From NCBI RefSeq assembly GCF_010669285.1, contig NZ_CP048711.1, positions 992,001-1,056,000 of the forward strand: DNA of 64,000 nt, given 5' to 3'. Position 1 is the first letter of the stretch, and each line of letters begins with the position of its first letter. The position numbers and the translations under genes were made by a program. Shown here piece by piece: positions 18,283-27,644 of this stretch. The DNA comes from Kineobactrum salinum (GTDB lineage: Bacteria > Pseudomonadota > Gammaproteobacteria > Pseudomonadales > Halieaceae). The notes beneath the pieces are model-generated. The model did no database searches. It was not told the DNA's origin and saw only the letters and a program-made list of their open reading frames with translations.

Positions 18283-21200
18283 TTATAAACCGCGCCGCAA
18301 GGCCTGTTGGGTAAACACCCGTTCATTCACCTCCGAGCGGTAGTCCACCGCGCGAAACTCCAGTTCGGTACGGTGCCCGGTCTGGTGGTTCTCCATCAGT
18401 AGCTGATGGCGGGTCCAGATCCCGTCCACCTGGCGGATGTCACGGGCGTGCAGGGTCTTCAGGTGTTCGCCATCCAGATCCCAGAAATCCACCCGGGTCA
18501 CGATCCAGTGGGCGGGATCGACCACTGCCAGCGTACGCGAATAACCGAGTTCCTCCGCGATCGCCTCCGACACCGGCACCGCCTCCAGAGTATAACTGCC
18601 GGGCTCAGTGGGCTCCGCCAGGCTGTAGTGATAATCATCCGCGCTCAGTTTGCCATCGAGCTTCATGTCTTCGAAACTGAAATCGGTGCCGAGGAAATAG
18701 TCACCCCGTTCGGAGGCCGGGATACGCCGTACCTTGCGCAGCGCCGGCAGGTACAACCACTGGTCATCTTCGCGGGCGGGATCGGCATAGTCCCAGGTCA
18801 GTACCGCGGTATCGCGTATGTTGGCAGGTGCGGTGAAGAACAGCACCACGCGGCGTTCATCGCCAAAGAAGCGGCGGTAACTCACCGTTTCCCGTTCGCG
18901 GCTGCGATCGTGCTTGTCGGTGGTGCGAAACAGCAATTCCCTGGTCACCTGCTCACCCTGTGGTACCGCGTTAACCCGGGTCACGACCTCCTCCGCGCAC
19001 AGTTCTGCCTCGGTGCCAGGCTCTGTTTCAGTACTACTAGGCTCTGTTTCGGTGCCAGGCTCTACCTCTGCGGCGCGCGCAGACTGGAACAGCCAGGTGG
19101 CCGCCAGGGCGACAACCAGCAGTATCTTGAACAACAGCGGCAGCAAGCTCCGGCGGACAGTGCCGGTACCGTAGATAAACGCGGGCCGCAGCAGTTTTAC
19201 CAGCGCCGGCAACAGCGTCACGCTGGCGAGAAAGCTGACGCCCATGGACAGCATCACGATATAGCCGAAATCACTGAGCTGGGAAATCTGGCTGACAATC
19301 AGTACCCCGAAACCGCTGGCGACGGCCAGCACATTGAGCAACAGCGCGCGGCCGGTGGTGGCATAGAATTGTGTGAACATCTGCTGCTCCTCAGCGCCGT
19401 TTTCCTTATACAGATAGCGCAGGCGACTGATGGTGTGAATGGCAAAATCCACCCCCAGGCCAATGGCCACCGCCGCGAACATCGAGGTGCCCACCCCCAG
19501 GGTCATGCCCCTCAGGACCATGAAAGCGTAAACCAGCAGCACCGCCACAACAACCGGCACAAGAGTATATACCCCGGCCAGGGCGGAACGAAAGCTGAGG
19601 CTGGAGACGGCCCAGACCAGTACCAGCGCGATCAGCAATCCCGCCAGATGGCTCTCCCCGATGTTGCGGACCCAGTGATAGTTCAGGCTGGCACGGCCGC
19701 TCAGCGTGGCCCGGACCTCGCCCTGGAATTCGCTCGCCAGGTAGCGCTCCAGCGCTTCCACTACCGGCTTGATCTGCTGGTAGCCGCCGTGGTTCATCGT
19801 CAGGCGTACATTGGCGGAACGGTAGTCGTAATCGATCTCCTGCTGGAAATCCGCCGGGTCGGCCGAAAAACTGTACAGCAGAAAGTACTGGGCCACCTGC
19901 TCGCGGCTCCCGGGCAGCGCATAGGCTGCGGACTCGTTGTTGTTCAGGACCCGATTCATCTGTTTCAGATAGTCCACGATGCTGGAGCTGCCCGTCACAT
20001 GAGGCAGACTGCCGGCGTAGTCCTGCAGAGCTTCGATTTTGCGCAGCACCCGGGGCTCGAACAATCCCTCCGGCTCTGCCGTCTCTATCACGATATCGAG
20101 GGTCGTACTGCCATTGAAGTAGCGGTTGATCGCCCGGTCGGCCCGGACAATGGCCTCGTCGCTGTGGAACAGGCGGATACGGTCGTCGTCCACCTGCAGC
20201 TTGCTGCCCGCCCAGCCGCCGGCCAGCGCCAACAGGGCACAGATCAGCACCAGTGGCAGGGCCCCGCGCCGGGTCAGCCAGGCGCAGCCGGCCAGCAGCC
20301 GGCCCGCCACATCCACCTGGCCCTGACGCCGACGGTTGATGAAACTCTGGTGCACCTGCATTCGCCCGAGCATGATCAACGGCGGCAGGACCAGCAGGGT
20401 ATACAGCCAGGCCACGGCCACCCCGAGCGCGGCAAACAGGCCGAAATACCGGAATGGTGGCATCTCGGCGGCAAAATACAGGCCGAGAAAGCCCGCCGCC
20501 GTGGTAAGCGAAGTCAGCGTAACCGGCAGCCACATCTCGGTCATCGTCGCCACCACCAGTTCTTCGCGGCTGCGCTGCGGCGCGGCGGCCTGCTGATCGA
20601 AATAGTGACTGCAGATATGAATCGTATCGGCGACCGCAATACCGATCAGGATGACCGGCAGCGCGTTGGTGATCACAAAGAAAGGTATCTGCAGAGCTGC
20701 CATGATGCCGAGGGAGATCCCCACCGCCGCGACAATCATCACCACCGCCAGCAGCGCCGGGGTCAGGCGCCTGAAGGCCAGCACGATGATGGACAGGATG
20801 ATCAGACCCGCGAGCGGGTTCAGGCGCTGCGCGTCGGCGTCGATATAGGCGCCGAGATAGCCCGCTATGGCGCCCTCGCCCGCCACATGGGTAGTCAGCC
20901 CCGGCGGTAATGGCTGACCGGCCAGCAGCTGCAGAATGTCGCGGTAGGTGGTTTCGCTGTCGGCCTCATCCACCAGCTGTGCCACCACCAGTGTCGCCTC
21001 ACCACCAGCGGCCACCAGGCTGCCCACCAGCAGCGGAAAGTCTTCTACCGCGGCCCGCATCGCAGCGACTTCGGCAGCCGTTGCCGGCATCGGGTCGAGG
21101 ATCGGCTGTACCTCGATGCCAAACTCGTCGCCGGTGATCAGCGACTCGGTGGCCAGGCTGACCACGTTGTTGGCATCGACATTGGGCAGGGTCTTCACCG

Positions 21201-21516
21201 CCGCAGTGATATCGGCGACAGCCTGCAGTATGTCAGGCCGGTAAATGCCCTCGGGGCCATCCGCCACCAGGGCTATGAGCAACGGATCGCTGAGGCCGAA
21301 GCGCTCGCGGACCAGGTCGCGATACAGCAGGGCCGGGTTGTCGGGTGCCAGAAAGGCGTCGGAGCGGGTATCCTTGGCCAGTTCCGGCAACGCGCCCAGC
21401 GCCAGCACCAGCACCACGGTGGCGGGCAGCAGCGCCCACCAGGGATGCCGCACCAGCGCGGTGAATACCGCGGCGACCCTGCCCCCGCTCACCGACGGTT
21501 GCCCCGGCCGCCCCAT
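18283..21516 (-). CDS. RND/MMPL-family transporter fused to an outer-membrane lipoprotein-sorting domain
   Basis: The 1077-residue protein starts with an RND (MMPL/HAE3-like) transporter of about 800 residues with two sets of membrane spans (LIILSIIVLAFRRLTPALLAV; VGTSMFAAVAIGLGVDFAIH). From about residue 840 follows a LolA-like outer-membrane lipoprotein-sorting domain (DQWLYLPALRKVRRIPASE; GTDFSFEDM). The joint contains a signal-peptide-like stretch (FKILLVVALAATWLFQSARA) and a repeated acidic linker (PGTETEPSSTETEPGTEAE). In many relatives these are two separate genes next to a DUF1302 gene; here they are one frame. It probably moves a lipid or hydrophobic compound towards the outer membrane together with the DUF1302 barrel. 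Confidence 0.88.
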   Translation of the reverse strand: MGRPGQPSVSGGRVAAVFTALVRHPWWALLPATVVLVLALGALPELAKDTRSDAFLAPDNPALLYRDLVRERFGLSDPLLIALVADGPEGIYRPDILQAVADITAAVKTLPNVDANNVVSLATESLITGDEFGIEVQPILDPMPATAAEVAAMRAAVEDFPLLVGSLVAAGGEATLVVAQLVDEADSETTYRDILQLLAGQPLPPGLTTHVAGEGAIAGYLGAYIDADAQRLNPLAGLIILSIIVLAFRRLTPALLAVVMIVAAVGISLGIMAALQIPFFVITNALPVILIGIAVADTIHICSHYFDQQAAAPQRSREELVVATMTEMWLPVTLTSLTTAAGFLGLYFAAEMPPFRYFGLFAALGVAVAWLYTLLVLPPLIMLGRMQVHQSFINRRRQGQVDVAGRLLAGCAWLTRRGALPLVLICALLALAGGWAGSKLQVDDDRIRLFHSDEAIVRADRAINRYFNGSTTLDIVIETAEPEGLFEPRVLRKIEALQDYAGSLPHVTGSSSIVDYLKQMNRVLNNNESAAYALPGSREQVAQYFLLYSFSADPADFQQEIDYDYRSANVRLTMNHGGYQQIKPVVEALERYLASEFQGEVRATLSGRASLNYHWVRNIGESHLAGLLIALVLVWAVSSLSFRSALAGVYTLVPVVVAVLLVYAFMVLRGMTLGVGTSMFAAVAIGLGVDFAIHTISRLRYLYKENGAEEQQMFTQFYATTGRALLLNVLAVASGFGVLIVSQISQLSDFGYIVMLSMGVSFLASVTLLPALVKLLRPAFIYGTGTVRRSLLPLLFKILLVVALAATWLFQSARAAEVEPGTETEPSSTETEPGTEAELCAEEVVTRVNAVPQGEQVTRELLFRTTDKHDRSRERETVSYRRFFGDERRVVLFFTAPANIRDTAVLTWDYADPAREDDQWLYLPALRKVRRIPASERGDYFLGTDFSFEDMKLDGKLSADDYHYSLAEPTEPGSYTLEAVPVSEAIAEELGYSRTLAVVDPAHWIVTRVDFWDLDGEHLKTLHARDIRQVDGIWTRHQLLMENHQTGHRTELEFRAVDYRSEVNERVFTQQALRRGL

Positions 21517-21528
21517 GACCCCCGCGGC

Positions 21529-24306
21529 TCAGGATTCCGGCAACTGCGCGAGCAGGGACCTCGCCTCGTCCCGCTGGGGAAACTCAGGTTCTGACAGCAG
21601 CGATTCCAGAATTTCCCTGGCCTCGCTGGCCTGGCCGGCGCCGTTCAGGATCACTGCCCGATGGTATAGCAGCTCCGGATTGCCGGGCATATCATCCAGC
21701 GCCCGCTGGTTCAGGGCCAAAGCCTCAGGATAGGCGCCCAACTCATACCGCACCATTGCGTGAGTGTCGCGGATCTGCGGGTTGTCGGGCGCCAGCCGCG
21801 AGGCCTTCTCGATATAGCCCAGCGCGCGCTGTGGGTCCTGCTGGCGGAACAGCCAGCCGAGATTGTTCAGTATCATCACATTGTCCGGTGCCTGGGCCAG
21901 CACTCGCTCGTATTCCGCACGGGCATCAGCTTCCCGGCCGGTCTGCAGGTAGTGGGACGCCAACTGGCTGCGCACCGCTACGTCATCCGGATGCTCAGCC
22001 AGCCATTCCTGCAGCAATGTCACGGCTGCATCACGCTTGTCCTGGGCCCAAAGTGCACCGCCCAGGGAGCCTACAGTCATCGAATTCGGGTCTTCCGCCA
22101 TGGCCTCACGCAGTAGCGGTTCCGCGGCGGCGGGTCTTCCCCGGGCCAGGTCAATGCGGGCTTTGGTCACCTTCACTGCGGGTTCGGCGGCCACCTCCGG
22201 AGGCAGCGCCTGGAGCACAGCCATCGCTTCATCCAGCTTGTTGCGGGCCAGCAGAATCTCTGTCTCCAGCTTGCGCAGGTCGGTATTGTCGGGCTCCTGC
22301 TCAAGTGCCTTTTGCAGATGCTCGTTCGCCGGCCCGGCCCGGCCTGCTCGCAGCTCGACCCGCGCCACCAGTGCCAGCGAAGAGATCTCCTCCGGCACCA
22401 GCCGCAGCAGGCGCCTGCCGGTGTCCGCGGCGGCATCATAATCTCCGGCTTCGGCGTGGATCGCTGTCAGCAGCTGCCACAGGCTGGGCTCGCCCGCGTG
22501 ACGTTCGCGCGCCTCGTTCAGCAGCGTCACCGCTTCCCCGCTGCGGCCACCCCGCAGCAGTACCCGCGCCAGCGCGAGACGCGGCTCCAGTGCCGCTGCA
22601 TCACTTTCAACAGCCTTTCGCAGCGCATCGGTCATTGCACCGTGATTGCCCAGCTGCTCTTCCAGTTTAGCCAGGTTGACCAGGGTGTTGACATCGTCGG
22701 GGTGATGCTGCAGCGCAGCCTGATAATGCTTGCGCGCACCTTCCAGGTCCCGATCCAGCACCCTCAGCGCGGCCATGCCGCTGTTGGCGGAGACATTGCC
22801 CGGCTCCAGCTCCAACGCCTGGCTAAAGTAGCTGGCCGCCGCCTCGGAGTCTTTGTCCTGCATCAGAATGCGGCCCAGCAACAGCAGCGGCCGGGGGCTC
22901 TCCGGCTGCAATTCACGATAGGCTTCGGCCTCGGCGCGGGCCGCCGCGGTATCCCCACCAACAAGATGCGCCTGGATCAGACGTTCCCGCACCGCCGCGT
23001 TGTCCGGCTGCAAGTCCCGGGCGGCCTCCAGCTCCACGATGCCCCGTTCGCGCTCACCCGCCTGGACCAACTCCGATCCCAGAGCCAGCCGCGCCTCCAG
23101 GGACTGCGGTTGCGACTGCGCCACCTGCTGATAGATCTCGGCACTTTCGACATGCAGGCCCTGAGCGCTGAGCGCAGTCGCCAACAACCCCATGGCCGGA
23201 TAGTTCATCTCATGCTCCTCGACTATTTCGCGTGCGATATCCTCCGCCGCCTCAGCCTCGCCCAGTTGCAGGTAGACCGTGGCCAGTTGCAAGCGGGCAT
23301 TCAAATGGCGCGGCTCTTTGGACAGAAATGTCGTCAACTGAGTGCGGGCAGTGGCAAAGTTGCCCTCGCGGATGTTGGCTATGGCAGCCAGGTAGAGGCC
23401 GCCGCGATGGTTGGGCAGCACATTGAATACGCTGGCGAATTCCTCCAGCGCCGCCGCGGCATCGCCCGCTTCCAGCAGGATCCGGCCCTGGGCCAGATTC
23501 ACGCCGGGATGATCCGGCATGATGCCCTGCAGCCGGGCGAGTTCCTTCTCCGCTGCATCATGCTGGTCCAGCTCAATATGCATGGAAACCAGGTTGAGCC
23601 GATCGGTGAGCCGGTAGGAGTTCAGTTCGGTGGCCCTGGTATAGGCGTCCCGGGCATCCTCGAATTGCCCACCGACATGGTATATGTCACCCAGCGTGCT
23701 CCACGCTTCGGCGTACTCTGGATCCGTTTCAACGACGGCCAGGAGCAATTCCCGCGCCTCGTCGACGGCATTTTTCTGCCCCAGCAGGTAGCGCGCCCAG
23801 GCAGTGTTGACGTAAACGCTGTCCGGAGCCTTCTCCCGGGCTGCAGCGAAGGATTCTTCCGCCGCCCAGGTATCTCCGCCCTGTGCCTGGGCCAGTCCCA
23901 GCGCAGCGAGGAAGTCCGGCTGCTGCTGCACACGGTCGAAGCGGCCCTCCCCGTGCAATTCCATCAGTTTCTCTACCTGCGCCGCGGCGACCAGCGCACG
24001 GGCGTAACCTGTCAGGGTATCCGGGTCGTCCCCGGCAGTCAGCGCACGCTCGAACTCATCCACGGCAGGACCGGGGTTCTGCTGGAAGAGGTAGGCCTCT
24101 CCCAGCATCCGGCGGGCATCCGCATTGTCCGCATCCTGCTGCAGTGCAGTCTTGAGATCGATGGTGGCCGCGCGGGCATCGCCCTGGTCCAGGGCGGTGC
24201 GAGCGCGCGCCAACAACTCATCCTCCGAGACAGAAGGTGAACAAGCTGCCAGCGCCAGTGCGAGGGCAATGACGGCCGGGATACAGAGAGCGGGACAAAG
24301 CTTCAT
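21529..24306 (-). CDS. prsT: PEP-CTERM system TPR lipoprotein PrsT
   Basis: PrsT is a large lipoprotein of tetratricopeptide repeats found in PEP-CTERM/exosortase loci. The N-terminus is a lipoprotein signal (ALALALAACS, Cys at about residue 22), followed by more than twenty TPR units of about 34 residues through to the end (for example DNADARRMLGEAYLFQQNPG and DNVMILNNLGWLFRQQDPQ). At 925 residues it has the family's usual size. It should sit at the inner face of the outer membrane or in the periplasm and hold together parts of the polysaccharide or protein-sorting machine; its exact partners are not known. The RND-fusion gene follows 12 bp downstream on the same strand. Confidence 0.93.
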   Translation of the reverse strand: MKLCPALCIPAVIALALALAACSPSVSEDELLARARTALDQGDARAATIDLKTALQQDADNADARRMLGEAYLFQQNPGPAVDEFERALTAGDDPDTLTGYARALVAAAQVEKLMELHGEGRFDRVQQQPDFLAALGLAQAQGGDTWAAEESFAAAREKAPDSVYVNTAWARYLLGQKNAVDEARELLLAVVETDPEYAEAWSTLGDIYHVGGQFEDARDAYTRATELNSYRLTDRLNLVSMHIELDQHDAAEKELARLQGIMPDHPGVNLAQGRILLEAGDAAAALEEFASVFNVLPNHRGGLYLAAIANIREGNFATARTQLTTFLSKEPRHLNARLQLATVYLQLGEAEAAEDIAREIVEEHEMNYPAMGLLATALSAQGLHVESAEIYQQVAQSQPQSLEARLALGSELVQAGERERGIVELEAARDLQPDNAAVRERLIQAHLVGGDTAAARAEAEAYRELQPESPRPLLLLGRILMQDKDSEAAASYFSQALELEPGNVSANSGMAALRVLDRDLEGARKHYQAALQHHPDDVNTLVNLAKLEEQLGNHGAMTDALRKAVESDAAALEPRLALARVLLRGGRSGEAVTLLNEARERHAGEPSLWQLLTAIHAEAGDYDAAADTGRRLLRLVPEEISSLALVARVELRAGRAGPANEHLQKALEQEPDNTDLRKLETEILLARNKLDEAMAVLQALPPEVAAEPAVKVTKARIDLARGRPAAAEPLLREAMAEDPNSMTVGSLGGALWAQDKRDAAVTLLQEWLAEHPDDVAVRSQLASHYLQTGREADARAEYERVLAQAPDNVMILNNLGWLFRQQDPQRALGYIEKASRLAPDNPQIRDTHAMVRYELGAYPEALALNQRALDDMPGNPELLYHRAVILNGAGQASEAREILESLLSEPEFPQRDEARSLLAQLPES

Positions 24307-24408
24307 TATTCAGGGTTCCGGTGAATGGTCCAGTGTTGCGGTAGCTTACCGCCTTCGACAGGCAAAGCCAAAACCGCGGGTTTGGCCCCCTTCAGGAGGC
24401 CTGGCCGA

Positions 24409-26010
24409 TCAGGGCAGATAGCGCCCCGGGGCCAGAATACCATTGGGATCCAGCTCCCGGCGCAGCCCCTGGAAAAATTTCTGGTAGGCAGCCGTTCGGG
24501 GCGGCATTTTTCCGACTGTCTGGATACCCAGACGGTAGGGATAATAGCCCGCCGCGCACAGCTGCTGCAGCATGTCATCGTGGCAGGCCATCGCGCGCTC
24601 GTCCTCGCCGGGAATATCGCGGTCGTAGGAAACATTGACCACACAGTCGACCGTGCGTTCGGTCAGCAGCGTAATGGATACGGCGGGCTCATAGCCGTGG
24701 CTCAGCATGGTATGCTTGACGATATCCCAGATCGCCGCCACATGGGCGCCGCTGGTCGGGGCCACCGGGGCAAGCCACAACACCCCGCAATTGTCCTGTT
24801 CCGGACTCAGGTCCACCGAGGCGGGGGGCATGCTCGTCTTGCGCCAGTAGTTACTGGGCAGCATCCCGGCACTGGGCACCCCCTGGGTCATGCCGAATAC
24901 CGGCTTCAGCATCTTCATCATTTCCGTCAGATTGACCCCGGTCACCCACTGGTAGGGTTTGGCCACCCGCTCGGCCAGCCACAACAGGCGCTGGTCCAGA
25001 AACTGCAGGCGGCTCACCTTGCCCTTGAGCTGGCGCTTCAGACGCCGCCGGGCAGCGGCGACGGTCGCCCGGGACCCGTACAGCGCCCCGGACACGTTCC
25101 AGGGGCCGCAATCCCATTCCTTGACTTTGGCCCGCAGCACATCCTCCGGCAGCGGTGTCTCGCCAGCGGCCTGTTCCCAGGGGTAGCCCTGGATCGCAGA
25201 AATGATCTTGTAGTCATTGCCAATATGCATTGCACTGCGAACGGTGCCGTCCAGGCGCAGCGGCCGCAGCAGCTCGATCAGTGCGGGCAGGTCCTCGTCC
25301 CGGGCGATGCGGCAGGCAAAAAACTGGGCATACTCGGGTTTGGGCATCAGCCAGATGGTGGCCTGCACCATCACCCCCAGGTTGGACTGGGTGAACAGGC
25401 CGTCGTAATGCGGTCCCACGCCCCAGCGATAGACACCGGTAGCCTTGGCATTGTCGTACTGGCCAAAACCGGTGGCGATCAGGTCGCCCTCGGGCAATAC
25501 GACCTGCATGCCACCGACATGGGCGTAGTGGTCGGAGTAGGCTGTGTGGCCAAAACCCCGCTCGGCAATATTGCCGATCATGCTGTGCGCCGGGGAAGCG
25601 CCGGTGACGTCCAGCCAGAAGGGCGCATCGCGCTGCTGCAGGTAATCATACAACTGCTGCTGGGTCACGCCGGGCTCCACCGTTACGTAGCCCAGATCCT
25701 CATTGTATTCGATGATCCGGTTGAGGCGCTTGAGTTCCATCACCATGCAGCCGGGCGCTGCGGGGACCGTGGATCCATAGCCGGTGTTGAGGCCGGTGCT
25801 TATCGGATACAGCGGTACCCGGAACTGGTTGGCAATGCGCAGGCATGCCTGTACTTCCGCCGTATTCGCCGGCCGCAATACTGCCGGCACATCGTTGTCG
25901 GTATGGAAGGTCGCGGTCTCGTAGGGGTGCAGAGCGGCCGGGTCCACCAGCACATGATCATCGCCCAGCGCTTGCTGCAGTGCGGCTATCGCACCGTCAA
26001 TGTCCATCAT
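24409..26010 (-). CDS. FAD-linked oxidase of the vanillyl-alcohol oxidase/4-cresol dehydrogenase type
   Basis: The product has an N-terminal PCMH-type FAD domain (PAVLRPANTAEVQACLRIAN, PISTGLNTGYGSTVP, GYVTVEPGVTQQQLYDYL) and a C-terminal FAD-oxidase domain, about 533 residues in all. This is the layout of vanillyl-alcohol oxidase and 4-cresol dehydrogenase, which oxidise para-substituted phenols. The true substrate is not evident. Start 26010 follows AGGGTG at a good distance; a frame to 26046 is open but lacks a site. It lies between prsT and the exosortase-associated acyltransferase on the same strand, with a 102-bp gap to prsT, so it may belong to the same transcript. Confidence 0.85.
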   Translation of the reverse strand: MMDIDGAIAALQQALGDDHVLVDPAALHPYETATFHTDNDVPAVLRPANTAEVQACLRIANQFRVPLYPISTGLNTGYGSTVPAAPGCMVMELKRLNRIIEYNEDLGYVTVEPGVTQQQLYDYLQQRDAPFWLDVTGASPAHSMIGNIAERGFGHTAYSDHYAHVGGMQVVLPEGDLIATGFGQYDNAKATGVYRWGVGPHYDGLFTQSNLGVMVQATIWLMPKPEYAQFFACRIARDEDLPALIELLRPLRLDGTVRSAMHIGNDYKIISAIQGYPWEQAAGETPLPEDVLRAKVKEWDCGPWNVSGALYGSRATVAAARRRLKRQLKGKVSRLQFLDQRLLWLAERVAKPYQWVTGVNLTEMMKMLKPVFGMTQGVPSAGMLPSNYWRKTSMPPASVDLSPEQDNCGVLWLAPVAPTSGAHVAAIWDIVKHTMLSHGYEPAVSITLLTERTVDCVVNVSYDRDIPGEDERAMACHDDMLQQLCAAGYYPYRLGIQTVGKMPPRTAAYQKFFQGLRRELDPNGILAPGRYLP

Positions 26011-26073
26011 ATTCACCCTGTCAGTCCCGCAGTGTGTTTTTATCAATCCCCTGCTGTGTACCGCCGGCTTCGT

Positions 26074-26934
26074 TCAGCGCGCCAGCGCAGCGGGCAAGGG
26101 TGCAAAACCCGGCAGCAGCGGCGCCGGAGCTTCCGCTCCCAGGGCCGTATTAGCGCCAAGCGCTACGTTGCGGGCTCCCGCCGCAGGCCACAGTGCCTCT
26201 GCAAACTGCGCCTTGACCACGTCGTAACACAACCGCAACTCATCCGGCGCATCGCGTACCAGGTCGTCGAGATCGGCATAGTAGGGCGCCCGGATACCGC
26301 GAAACTCGAAGTCCGCTCCCACCCTCTGGAACGCGACGCCAGTGCGCTTGAGAATGGCTGGCAGGAACGGCTCCATAATGGCAAAGCAATGTTTGCGGTG
26401 CATTAGCTCCGCGACGGCTGCCGCGGCCAGAAACAGGGAGACCGCGATCAGCGGAAAAGTGCGCTTCTCGCGCGTATGGAACTGCAGCGTGTCCTTGGTT
26501 CCGAACCGGGTTTCCTGCTCACCCCGCCGGCGCCGGAAGTCGCCGTCCACCGCAAGGCGGGATATCTCGCACAAGGTCTGGCGCTGGCCCGCGAAACGCT
26601 GCATGAATCCGTGATCCATGGAGCCGCCACTGTGCAGCTCCAGCGGCATGGGCTCATCGTTGTCCATCATCACCAGGCGCACACAGCCGGCTGGCCGCCC
26701 CGAATCGCGATGGGTCACCAGGCAATGCACCGACTGGTCGTCGAACCCGTCAATTTCCTGGTGATTGGCAAAGGTCTCCACCGGCTCGTAGCCGAACTCT
26801 TCGCAATACACCCGGTAGCGCACCTGATAGACCAGTGCGCGCTGGGCCTCAGTCAATGCAAGGGACAAATCGAAGTAGCGGGCGAAGTCCATGAACAGCG
26901 AAGACTTGTCTGCCGAGGCCGCATTATTTTCCAT
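26074..26934 (-). CDS. PEP-CTERM/exosortase system-associated acyltransferase (N-acyl amino acid synthase-like)
   Basis: The 286-residue protein belongs to the GNAT-like acyltransferases related to autoinducer synthases that occur with exosortase A genes. Family features are the start region ALVYQVRYRVYCEEFGYEP, LVTHRDSGRPAGCVRLVM and CEISRLAVDGDFRRRR. It probably joins a fatty-acyl group to an amino acid or amine. The acyl-CoA ligase and PLP decarboxylase at 28.5-31.4 kb could supply acyl and amine parts, which is an inference. Start 26934 follows GGGAG 7 bases upstream, better than the longer frame from 26958. The C-terminus is Ala/Pro rich. Confidence 0.9.
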   Translation of the reverse strand: MENNAASADKSSLFMDFARYFDLSLALTEAQRALVYQVRYRVYCEEFGYEPVETFANHQEIDGFDDQSVHCLVTHRDSGRPAGCVRLVMMDNDEPMPLELHSGGSMDHGFMQRFAGQRQTLCEISRLAVDGDFRRRRGEQETRFGTKDTLQFHTREKRTFPLIAVSLFLAAAAVAELMHRKHCFAIMEPFLPAILKRTGVAFQRVGADFEFRGIRAPYYADLDDLVRDAPDELRLCYDVVKAQFAEALWPAAGARNVALGANTALGAEAPAPLLPGFAPLPAALAR

Positions 26935-27046
26935 CAGTTTGCTCCCGGAAACGATCACGCGTGCAAAGCAACATTTCAGTATCCCTATCGATCACATTAG
27001 TAAAGCTCAGAATAAAAGCAAATTTTGACAAGCGACACAGCTTCTG

Positions 27047-27076
27047 CCTGTTTTGTGGACCAATCCACAAAACAGG
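27047..27076. repeat. Perfect 13-bp inverted repeat with 4-base loop
   Basis: The arms CCTGTTTTGTGGA and TCCACAAAACAGG surround the loop CCAA. It stands 17 bp behind the stop of the tyrosine phosphatase gene and about 110 bp before the acyltransferase start on the same strand. No T-run follows on the minus strand, so it may be either a hairpin that ends or slows transcription, or a dimeric operator for the acyltransferase. Confidence 0.6.
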
Positions 27077-27093
27077 TATTTACATTCAATCAC

Positions 27094-27603
27094 TCATGAT
27101 GCCAGGCCGATAAGGGCGCGCGCCTGGGTGTTCGCAAAACCCTCCAGGGCCGCATCAATGCGCAGGAAGACCTCGGTAAAGCCCTGCCAGTCGCCAAAGT
27201 AGGGGTCCGGAATGTCCGAGGCGACCTCGGCATCGGGCAGATAACTGGCCAGCAATTGAATGCCGACCGGCGCTTCGCCATCTGGAAACAGATCTTCGAG
27301 TTCGCGCCTGTGGGCCTCCTCCATCACCAGCACCACATCGCTGCGCAGAATCATGGCGGTATCGGCCTGGCGAGCGCGAATGCCGCGAATGTTGACCCCC
27401 ATCTCAGCGGCGAGCTTCACTGCCCGCTGGTCGGGCCGCCGTCCGCGCTGAGCCACCCGGGTGCCGGCGGAGCGCACCTGAATACGCCGACTTAATCCCA
27501 TCGCCTGAAAGCGGGCCCGCAGCAAGCCCTCCGCCAGGGGTGATCGGCAGACATTGGCGGTGCACACTATCAACACCCGACGGTCGGGACGGGACCAGAA
27601 CAT
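27094..27603 (-). CDS. Low-molecular-weight protein tyrosine phosphatase (Wzb-like)
   Basis: The 169-residue protein has the active-site loop VCTANVCRSP (C14-x5-R20) and the late acid loop DPYFGD, both diagnostic for LMW tyrosine phosphatases. In polysaccharide loci these enzymes dephosphorylate the Wzc-type tyrosine kinase that controls chain export. No Wzc kinase is visible in the window, but the chain-length gene that leaves the left edge could lie beside one. It is about 15-25 residues longer than typical members, mainly at the ends. The 13-bp inverted repeat lies just behind its stop codon; the protease gene ends 41 bp upstream. Confidence 0.92.
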   Translation of the reverse strand: MFWSRPDRRVLIVCTANVCRSPLAEGLLRARFQAMGLSRRIQVRSAGTRVAQRGRRPDQRAVKLAAEMGVNIRGIRARQADTAMILRSDVVLVMEEAHRRELEDLFPDGEAPVGIQLLASYLPDAEVASDIPDPYFGDWQGFTEVFLRIDAALEGFANTQARALIGLAS

Positions 27604-27644
27604 CCAGTCAGGATAGCACAGTAGTCACCCCGGCCCCGCAGCGC

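Noticed and set aside
18406-20910. 834-codon plus-strand open frame
   Set aside because: It lies antisense to the RND fusion gene, has a Gln/Arg/His-rich unnatural composition and no domain. High GC content explains it.
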